Below, piece by piece: positions 35,146 through 40,931 of a stretch of 64,000 nt of DNA. A model generated the notes under the pieces. The model was not told the origin of the DNA. It saw only the letters and a list, made by a program, of their open reading frames with translations, and made no database searches. Within the stretch, counting starts at the first letter, position 1, and each line of letters starts with the position of its first letter. Source of the DNA: Synechococcus sp. CS-1325 (GTDB lineage Bacteria; Cyanobacteriota; Cyanobacteriia; PCC-6307; Cyanobiaceae); NCBI GenBank assembly GCA_025128135.1, contig JAHLYW010000014.1:1-64000 (forward strand), read 5' to 3'. Position numbers and translations under genes: made by a program.

Positions 35146-35280
35146 GCCATGGCGGTCGTCACCATCGTGGTCGGTCAGGTCGTGGCGGCGCGCCAGGTTG
35201 GGATCCGTGATTCCACGGACGGCCGATGCTCCCCCAGCGACCTACGGTGAAATCCACTCGTTGGACGTCGGGCCTTCCGC

Positions 35281-36231
35281 TTGAAGCGACATCGGCTGGT
35301 ACTGGAAGGCGGAGACGGTGCGCAGCTCCGCATCAGCGGCGATCAGCTGGCCGAGCTGCTGGCTGCGCTCAAGGAGGGGGCACGCCTGGCGCTGCGCTTT
35401 CAGGTGGAGGGCATCAGCAATCCGCCGGGTCCAAGACCCCGCTGGTTGGAGGCCTGCACCAGCCAGATGATCACGGGTTTGCACGCAGGCTCTGCTGTGC
35501 TGGAGCTGGAGGCGCCCACGCTGGAAGAGGCCGCTCCTGAAGTCTTTGGCGGTACAGGGCAGATCAGCCTGTTGGAGCAGGAGGAGCCCCTGGCACCCCC
35601 AGGCAGCACAGCCCTTGATCTGTTCGTCGCCGTGCTGCGGGAGATTCAGAAGGGGGATCGTCCAAACCTGAGGGCCGATCGGCCTCTGTTGGAAGGGTGC
35701 CTTCGTTTCGCCAAAGTGCCCACCGGAGCCTTCTGTGGCATCAGTCTTGGCCCCATGGATGCAGCGGGGCCAACCGTGGCCTTGAACGCCTCCGACATTC
35801 CCTTGCTGGAGGAGTTGGTGCTCCAGACGCCTCTCCCCCAGACCATCCGCTTCACCGGCAAGCTCGACACCATCACCTCGACCAGGCCGTCCGTCACCCT
35901 GCTCAGTGATGACGGCGAAAAGATCCAGGCCCGGCTGCCCTCCAGCGTCACCACGGAAGACCTGAGGGCTCTGTTTGGTCAGCGGGTCGTGGTAGCTGGC
36001 GTCGCTGAGTTCCGCCCATCAGGCCGCATTCAACTGATCGGCATCAGCCAGATCCAACCGGCCCATGGGGACGATGAGTTGTTCAGTGAAGCACCGAGAG
36101 CGTGGGGCTCCATGCCCGTCTTCACGCCGGCTGTTCAAGGGCCGGAATCCGGCGTCGCCACCTTTTTCGGCACCTGGCCCGGTGATGAAACCGACGACGA
36201 ACTGATCACGGCCCTCGCCGCCATTCGATGA
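35281..36231 (+). CDS. Unknown 316-residue partner of a PIN-domain toxin
   Basis: The start is TTG at 35281. I recognise no family. The N-terminal 85 residues look alpha/beta (HRLVLEGGDGAQLRISGDQL, ELEAPTLEEAAPEVFGG). A middle helical segment follows (STALDLFVAVLREIQKGD). The C-terminal third is beta-rich and OB-like: QTIRFTGKLDTITSTRPSVT, LLSDDGEKIQARLP, FGQRVVVAGVAEFRPSGRIQ. The end, DDELITALAAIR, overlaps the PIN start by four bases. By position it should be the antitoxin or cofactor of the PIN protein, but it is about four times the size of usual VapB antitoxins. An upstream start is possible. Confidence 0.75.
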   Translation: MKRHRLVLEGGDGAQLRISGDQLAELLAALKEGARLALRFQVEGISNPPGPRPRWLEACTSQMITGLHAGSAVLELEAPTLEEAAPEVFGGTGQISLLEQEEPLAPPGSTALDLFVAVLREIQKGDRPNLRADRPLLEGCLRFAKVPTGAFCGISLGPMDAAGPTVALNASDIPLLEELVLQTPLPQTIRFTGKLDTITSTRPSVTLLSDDGEKIQARLPSSVTTEDLRALFGQRVVVAGVAEFRPSGRIQLIGISQIQPAHGDDELFSEAPRAWGSMPVFTPAVQGPESGVATFFGTWPGDETDDELITALAAIR

Positions 36232-36680
36232 CGGCGGCGGCAAGTGCCGGCAGGCCTTACCTCCTCGACACCAGTGTGATCCTTCATCTGGTACGGGGAA
36301 AGGCTCTGGGTCAGCAGATACAGCAAACCTATGACTTGATTCACTGCCAGCCCCGGCCCCTGGTGAGCGTGGTCAGCCTGGCTGAGGCTCGGGTGCTGGC
36401 AGAAGCGAGTAGCTGGGGAACAGCCAAACGCCAGGCCCTGGACACGGCCTTCCGCTCGCTGACGATCGTGAACATCAACCATCCGTCCGTGATTGATGCC
36501 TATGTGCAGCTGGATCTCCATGCCCGCGCCCATCCCCAAGGGGCACGCACGATGGGCAAGAACGACTTGTGGATTGCGGCAACGGCCGTTGCCGCCCAGG
36601 CCGTCCTGTTGACCACGGACAAGGACTTTGCGTTTCTGATTCCCTCCCAAGTTCAGGGACATGTGATTCCAAGCGCCTGA
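36228..36680 (+). CDS. PIN-domain ribonuclease toxin
   Basis: This 150-residue protein has an intact PIN signature: LLDTSVILHLVRG (first Asp), SVVSLAEARVLA (Glu), GKNDLWIAATAVA (Asp) and TTDKDFAFL (last Asp). It belongs to the VapC-like group with a GKNDLWIAA motif. It is coupled (ATGA) to the unknown 316-residue gene upstream. A conventional small antitoxin is not present before it. Confidence 0.9.
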   Translation: MTAAASAGRPYLLDTSVILHLVRGKALGQQIQQTYDLIHCQPRPLVSVVSLAEARVLAEASSWGTAKRQALDTAFRSLTIVNINHPSVIDAYVQLDLHARAHPQGARTMGKNDLWIAATAVAAQAVLLTTDKDFAFLIPSQVQGHVIPSA

Positions 36681-36701
36681 ATTCAAAATGCCCATGGACG
36701 T

Positions 36702-36754
36702 CAAGGCGTCACACCGGGGCTGGGCGCTTTTCGTTGCTGCGGCTGCGGCCGTAG
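36702..36754 (+). pseudogene. Short relic of a DUF4143 ATPase
   Basis: The frame reads RRHTGAGRFSLLRLRP followed by a stop. This matches DRHTGAGRFSFLRLRP in the intact ATPase at 38892-40148, and the DNA is also alike over about 50 bases. It marks a second, lost copy of that gene in the island. Confidence 0.6.
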
Positions 36755-36783
36755 CTGAAGGCTTTGACGATGGAGACGGGGGC

Positions 36784-36972
36784 TCAACTGCCGACCAAGC
36801 GGTCGTCTACCGCTTCCGACAGCAGAGCGTCCAGCTTGCCTGCGGTGAGGTCGGCGTCCAGCTGGCGATCCCAGGCAGCGGCATCGAACTCCGCAAACCA
36901 GCGCCTGAACTCTGCCAATGCGGGTGGATCAAGGGCCTCAACGGCCTCCTCCAGAGCCTTGAGTTCGGGCAT
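36784..36972 (-). CDS. Orphan small antitoxin-like protein
   Basis: This 62-residue protein reads MPELKALEEAVEALDPPALA, EFRRWFAEFDAAAWDRQLDA, then LDALLSEAVDDRL. The EFRxWFAEFDAAAWDRQ(I/L)xAD pattern is that of a common antitoxin paired with RelE/ParE-like toxins. No toxin gene follows on the minus strand; DNA relics of other genes come instead. It may be an orphan antitoxin left after toxin loss. Confidence 0.75.
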   Translation of the reverse strand: MPELKALEEAVEALDPPALAEFRRWFAEFDAAAWDRQLDADLTAGKLDALLSEAVDDRLVGS

Positions 36973-36998
36973 ACCTTGGCGCCGTCCAACGCACGTTG

Positions 36999-37739
36999 AT
37001 GGATCCTGACTCCGTTGGCAGCTTCGGTGTCGTGCAAGAACAACCTCTGACCACCACTCCCCAGATCACCACTTCCCAGATCACCACTATTGGCATTGAT
37101 GTGGGCGGCGCCCGCAAGGGCTTTCATGCCGTCGCCCTCACCGGCGGCGCCTATGCCGGCCAGTTGGTCACCGCTGATGGGCACGATCTCGCCCATTGGT
37201 GCCGCTCAGTTGTGCGCGCCAGCGTGATCGCCATTGATGCCCCCTGCCGCTGGAGCGCGGATGGCCGCAGCCGTCCCGCCGAACGCCAGCTGATGGCCGA
37301 GGGGATCCCATGCTTCTCCAGCCCCAGCCGCCAGCGGGCCCTCGAGCACCCAACGGACTACTTCGGCTGGATGCTGCGCGGCGAAGCGCTCTACCAAGCC
37401 CTGGAGCCCAGCCATCCCCTGCTCACCGCCCTGCCCGCAGGCGGAACGCGCTGTTGCTTCGAAACCTTTCCCCACGCCATCACCTGGCACCTGCACCAGG
37501 CCCTCGGGCTTCCCCCTCCCCAGGCGCGCCGCAAAGTCCAGGAGCGCCGGGCTCTGCTGCTGGAGCTCGGCCTCGATTGCCGCGAGCTCACCAACATCGA
37601 CTGGATCGATGCGGCCCTCTGTGCCGTCGCCGCCCAGCAGCTGGCGGTGGGTGGCCGTTGCCGGGTCTATGGCGAACCCGTGGGCGGTGTGCTGATCGTG
37701 CCCAGCGGCCCATCAGCTCAGGCCAAAAACGCCCATTAG
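36999..37739 (+). CDS. DUF429 protein
   Basis: This 246-residue protein starts ATG at 36999; a TTG one codon earlier is possible. The conserved part begins TTIGIDVGGARKGFHAVAL and includes IAIDAPCRWS, AERQLMAEGIPCFSSPS, FETFPHAITWHL and NIDWIDAALCAVAA. DUF429 has an RNase H-like fold with acidic residues (D in GIDVG and IDAP, D in IDAALCA), so nuclease-type chemistry is possible but unproven. A tandem DNA repeat encodes PQITTSQITT near the N-terminus. A fragment of a second copy lies at 38714-38779. Confidence 0.8.
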   Translation: MDPDSVGSFGVVQEQPLTTTPQITTSQITTIGIDVGGARKGFHAVALTGGAYAGQLVTADGHDLAHWCRSVVRASVIAIDAPCRWSADGRSRPAERQLMAEGIPCFSSPSRQRALEHPTDYFGWMLRGEALYQALEPSHPLLTALPAGGTRCCFETFPHAITWHLHQALGLPPPQARRKVQERRALLLELGLDCRELTNIDWIDAALCAVAAQQLAVGGRCRVYGEPVGGVLIVPSGPSAQAKNAH

Positions 37740-37748
37740 GGTCGAGAA

Positions 37749-37913
37749 ATGGACATCAAGCGCCACGGCAAGTTGGTGGCACGCCTCACCCCGCCTCCTT
37801 TTGGTCCCGCCTCCATTCGTCACCCCTGGGAGGCCCTGCGCAACAGCGGGGCGCTGTTGGCCGATCCCGAGGAATCAGTGCTGGAGGCCCAGGCCTTTGA
37901 TGCGCTGCGGTGA
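37749..37913 (+). pseudogene. Truncated Phd/YefM-type antitoxin
   Basis: The 54 codons read MDIKRHGKLVARLTPPP, then PWEALRNSGALLADPEESVL and EAQAFDALR. The first part is the end of the Phd/YefM DNA-binding domain (xITRHGKPVARLxP); the usual N-terminal 35 residues are missing. The C-terminal toxin-binding part looks intact. The following PIN gene is broken. Confidence 0.6.
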
Positions 37914-37916
37914 ACG

Positions 37917-38103
37917 TCCTGCTCGGTTGCTGAATCTGCCGTTTCAGAGCTGGCTGCGCCAGGCGAGCTCACCCGAGAGCATTGACGTGCTGCCGCTGGA
38001 TGCCTTCCATGGCGATCCGGCCGACCGGCTGATTGTTGCGACAGGGCTGATGCATGGCCTCAAGCTGGCCCCACGTACAGGATCCGCCAGACTGACCCCA
38101 TGA
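37917..38103 (+). pseudogene. Internally deleted PIN toxin
   Basis: The readable part is LLNLPFQSWLRQASSPESID, VLPLDAFHGDPADRLIVATG, then LMHGLKLAP. The HGDPADRLIVATxLxHG pattern is the C-terminal half of a PhoH-less VapC/PIN toxin of the kind paired with Phd-type antitoxins. The start and first acidic residue are lost; only a stub MNVLLGC and a stop remain before it. It ends on the start of the nucleotidyltransferase gene. Confidence 0.65.
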
Positions 38104-38420
38104 CGGCCCCCGTAGCCCACCCCTGCTCCAGCCGCGAGGAGGTCCTGGCGGTGCTGCGTGAGCAGTACCCAGCTCTGGCCAGAGAGTTCAGGCTCAGCAC
38201 ATTGGCCCTGTTTGGCTCCTTTGCCCGCGACGAGCAGACGGCCAGCAGCGACGTGGACATCCTGGTGAGCTTTGTTGAGCCCATCGGTTTCGGCTTCATG
38301 CACCTGGCCGATCGCCTGGAAGACCTGCTTGGCCGCAAGGTTGATCTGGTGGCTGCTGACGGGATCAAGGAGAACCGTCGCTCGTTCATCTTGAGCAGCC
38401 TGGTTCATGTCGCGCCGTGA
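38100..38420 (+). CDS. MntA-type nucleotidyltransferase (antitoxin of a HEPN pair)
   Basis: This 106-residue protein has the minimal nucleotidyltransferase motif LFGSFARDEQTASSDVDILV, with both catalytic Asp residues, and a third acidic site in RKVDLVAADG. Relatives AMPylate and silence a HEPN ribonuclease encoded next to them. The HEPN gene overlaps it by 14 bases. Confidence 0.9.
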   Translation: MTAPVAHPCSSREEVLAVLREQYPALAREFRLSTLALFGSFARDEQTASSDVDILVSFVEPIGFGFMHLADRLEDLLGRKVDLVAADGIKENRRSFILSSLVHVAP

Positions 38421-38661
38421 CTGGAGTCTGTTTGTCGCCGACATGCAGGAAGCGTGCAACAAGATCGGTGAAGCATCAAACGGCATACCAGACGAGGAGA
38501 AGCGACGAAAGCCTGAGATCGATTGGGCCGCCATCAAGGGCTTGCGGAACCGCATCGTTCACGAATACTTTGGCCTCAGCCTTTCGGTGATCTGGGCCAT
38601 CGTGCAAAACGATCGACCCGTTCTCTCGCAACAGCTCAGCACCTGGTCGAACGAATCTTGA
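38407..38661 (+). CDS. HepT-type HEPN ribonuclease, apparently with an internal deletion
   Basis: This 84-residue protein keeps the HEPN RNase motif: LRNRIVHEYFG (R-x4-6-H). Family members are usually about 110 residues. Here MQEACNKIGEASNGIPDEE joins the first helix directly to the EIIGEAxxxIPxE helix, so about 25 residues containing the second helix and the AYDAVLRNLE-like motif seem deleted in frame. The catalytic motif remains, but stability or activity may be lost. Its partner upstream is intact. Confidence 0.8.
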   Translation: MSRRDWSLFVADMQEACNKIGEASNGIPDEEKRRKPEIDWAAIKGLRNRIVHEYFGLSLSVIWAIVQNDRPVLSQQLSTWSNES

Positions 38662-38713
38662 AAGAGAGCCAAAGCCCCTGGCCGCTCATCACTCTCAAAC
38701 GTTGCCGCCCCTC

Positions 38714-38779
38714 ATCAGCATCGGCATCGATGTGAGCGAAGTGCGCAAGGGCTTCCATGACGCAGCCGCCTCACATTGA
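38714..38779 (+). pseudogene. N-terminal fragment of a DUF429 gene
   Basis: The 21 codons read ISIGIDVSEVRKGFHDAAAS and then His and a stop. This matches TTIGIDVGGARKGFHAVAL of the intact DUF429 protein. It ends three bases before the first iteron at 38782. Confidence 0.6.
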
Positions 38780-38781
38780 TC

Positions 38782-38878
38782 TGCATGGGCAGGGCAGTGT
38801 TTCCTGCATCAGAAAGTCCGTTTTATCTGCATCAGAAGCTCCGTTTTTCCTGCATTAGGATCCCGGTATCCACTGCAT
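38782..38878 (+). repeat. Array of five TGCAT iterons with an exact 23-bp period
   Basis: TGCAT occurs at 38782, 38805, 38828, 38851 and 38874, each exactly 23 bases apart. Units 2 and 3 are most alike (TGCATCAGAAAGTCCGTTTT and TGCATCAGAAGCTCCGTTTT). Units 1, 4 and 5 keep TGCAT and little else. The array ends 14 bases before the ATG of the DUF4143 ATPase, so it covers its promoter and leader. It could bind a regulator cooperatively on one side of the helix. Confidence 0.75.
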
Positions 38879-38891
38879 TGGCTGCCGCCCC

Positions 38892-40148
38892 ATGGCCTCC
38901 GGCTACCGTCCCCGCATCGCCGATGCCGAGTTGCGCGCCTGCCTGGGCTCCGCCGGCGCGGTGGTGATCGAGGGACCCAAAGCCTGCGGCAAAACCCGCC
39001 TGGCCCAGCAGCTCGCTGCCTCCACGGTGCTGCTGGATGTGGACACCGCCGCCCGCCAGGCGCTGGCGGTGGATCCGGCTCTGGTGCTGGCGGGGCCTCG
39101 GCCGCGCCTGCTGGATGAGTGGCAGGTGGAGCCTGCGCTCTGGAACCAGGTGCGGCGGGCCGTGGATGCCGCTGAGGCGCCTGGGCAATTTCTGCTCACC
39201 GGTTCGGCGGTTCCGGCCGATGACGCCGACCGTCACACCGGAGCGGGGCGCTTTTCATTTCTGCGGCTGCGGCCGATGAGCCTGGTCGAAAGTGGCGCCG
39301 GCCAGGGCGGTGTCTCGCTGGCGGCGTTGCTGGAAGGGGAGCCGGTGAGCTGTACCGATCCAGGGCTGGCGGTGGCGGATCTGGCCGAGCTGGTGTGCCG
39401 CGGCGGCTGGCCGGCCCAACTGGAGCGTCCCCTGGCGGCGGCCTGTCGGGCCGCCCGCGATTACCTGGAGCAGGTGCGCCAGGTGGACGTGCAGCGGGTG
39501 GATGGGCGGCGGCGGGATCCCCAACGGCTGGGGGCCCTGCTGCGCTCCCTCGGCCGCAACGTGGCCACTGAAGTGAAGCTCTCCACCCTGGCGGCCGATG
39601 CCGGTGGCGTGGATGGCCCGCTCGACCCGCGCACCGTGGCCGACCACCTGCAGGCCCTGGAGCGCCTGATGGTGCTGGAAAACCAGCCCGCCTGGCGGCC
39701 CCATCTGCGTTCCAAGGCGGCCCTGCGCCAGGCCCCCAGGCGCCATTTCTGCGACCCCTCGCTGGCGGTGGCGGCCCTGGGCGGCAGCCCCGATCGACTT
39801 CTCAACGATCTGGAGTGGCTGGGGTTTCTGTTCGAGTCGCTGGTGATCCGCGACCTGCGGGTGCTGGCCCAGGCGCTGGAGGGCGAAGTCTTCCACTACC
39901 GCGATGACTACGGCGTCGAGGTGGACGCGATCGTGCAGCTGCGCGATGGCCGCTGGGGTGCGATCGAGATCAAGCTCGGCCCGGGCCAGGTGGAGGCCGC
40001 CGCCGCCGGCCTGCTGCGCTTTCGCCAGCAGATCGATTGCCGCCGCACTGGCGAACCCGCCTTTCTGGCGGTTGTGTGCGGCAGCGGCTATGGCTACCGG
40101 CGGGCGGATGGCATCGCCGTGGTGCCGGTGGGGGCGTTGGGACCGTGA
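38892..40148 (+). CDS. DUF4143 AAA+ ATPase
   Basis: This 418-residue protein has an N-terminal ATPase (Walker A EGPKACGKT, residues 27-35; Walker B PRLLDEWQ; sensor LLTGSAV) and a C-terminal DUF4143 region with a PD-(D/E)xK-like motif: VDAIVQLRDGRWGAIEIKLG (Asp, Glu, Lys). Such proteins are widespread in bacteria, sit in mobile islands and have no settled function. An iteron array lies directly upstream. A 50-base relic of another copy is at 36702-36754. Confidence 0.9.
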   Translation: MASGYRPRIADAELRACLGSAGAVVIEGPKACGKTRLAQQLAASTVLLDVDTAARQALAVDPALVLAGPRPRLLDEWQVEPALWNQVRRAVDAAEAPGQFLLTGSAVPADDADRHTGAGRFSFLRLRPMSLVESGAGQGGVSLAALLEGEPVSCTDPGLAVADLAELVCRGGWPAQLERPLAAACRAARDYLEQVRQVDVQRVDGRRRDPQRLGALLRSLGRNVATEVKLSTLAADAGGVDGPLDPRTVADHLQALERLMVLENQPAWRPHLRSKAALRQAPRRHFCDPSLAVAALGGSPDRLLNDLEWLGFLFESLVIRDLRVLAQALEGEVFHYRDDYGVEVDAIVQLRDGRWGAIEIKLGPGQVEAAAAGLLRFRQQIDCRRTGEPAFLAVVCGSGYGYRRADGIAVVPVGALGP

Positions 40149-40192
40149 TCAGGAAGCAGGCCAATCCAGCCAGAGCGAGCCAAACTGGCCCC

Positions 40193-40555
40193 ATGACCGC
40201 CTCGGCCCGCCCCTCCAGCTATCACTACGTGGTGGATGAGCCGCTGCTGGGCACCATCGCGGCCGAGATCCAGGCGGCGATCCCCGGCGCCGAGGTGCGC
40301 CTGTTCGGCTCCCGCGCCCGTGGCACCGCCCGGCCCGACTCCGACATCGACCTGCTGGTGACGGTGCCGGATGCCTGGTTGGCGCAGCGTTCGCGCTTTG
40401 AGGAGACAGGGGCCTTGGCTCACAAACTGGCCCATCACAGGATTCCGATCGATCTCCTCGTGTATTCCCAAGAAGAGGTGGCCCACCATCGTCTAGCTCG
40501 CCAACACGTGGTGACGGTGGCCTATCGCAACGGAAGGTGGCTCCATGCAGGATGA
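40193..40555 (+). CDS. MNT-type nucleotidyltransferase, second HEPN-pair antitoxin
   Basis: This 120-residue protein starts ATG at 40193. The catalytic motif is VRLFGSRARGTARPDSDIDL, with a third acidic in PIDLLVYS. Length fits the family. It overlaps the next gene, a HEPN protein, by 11 bases. It should modify or bind that HEPN protein. Confidence 0.9.
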   Translation: MTASARPSSYHYVVDEPLLGTIAAEIQAAIPGAEVRLFGSRARGTARPDSDIDLLVTVPDAWLAQRSRFEETGALAHKLAHHRIPIDLLVYSQEEVAHHRLARQHVVTVAYRNGRWLHAG

Positions 40556-40931
40556 CTTCCGCCGCGAAGGCGAACGGATGCTGCGGATCGCCCATCGGGA
40601 TCTGAAGACTGTTAAGGCGATGCTGGATGTAGGCGGCTTCGATGAGCTGTCCTGGGGATTCCACCTCCAGCAGGCGACAGAGAAAGCGTTCAAGGCATGG
40701 ATATCCAGCCTTGAAAAGGAGTACCCCTACAGCCACGACCTGGCCCTCCTGCGCCGCCTGATCGACAGCTTCGGTGGCGACACATCCCGCTTCGCGTGCC
40801 TGGATCAGCTCAGCCCGTTTGCGGCCCAGTTGCGCTACTCCGACGAACCCGAGCCGCTCCACTTGGACCGCAGTCACTGGAACCAGATCTGCGCTTCCCT
40901 CCTCGACCACGTCGGCAGCCTGCTGGTGTGA
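40545..40931 (+). CDS. HEPN-domain protein, second pair
   Basis: This 128-residue helical protein has the HEPN pattern of the larger (KNTase-associated) group: FHLQQATEKAFKAWISSLEK, EYPYSHDLALLRRLI. The R-x4-6-H RNase motif is not obvious, so it may act by binding rather than cutting. The stop (TGA 40929-40931) overlaps the GTG start of hsdR, so this toxin-antitoxin pair is translationally coupled to the restriction subunit. Confidence 0.88.
   Translation: MQDDFRREGERMLRIAHRDLKTVKAMLDVGGFDELSWGFHLQQATEKAFKAWISSLEKEYPYSHDLALLRRLIDSFGGDTSRFACLDQLSPFAAQLRYSDEPEPLHLDRSHWNQICASLLDHVGSLLV

Noticed and set aside
37041..37090. Tandem CCCAGATCACCACT repeat as an operator.
   Set aside because: It lies inside the DUF429 reading frame near its start and encodes PQITTSQITT; simple slippage explains it.
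38782..38878. Iteron array as a CRISPR array.
   Set aside because: The units are contiguous 23-bp degenerate repeats without spacers, and no cas genes are present.
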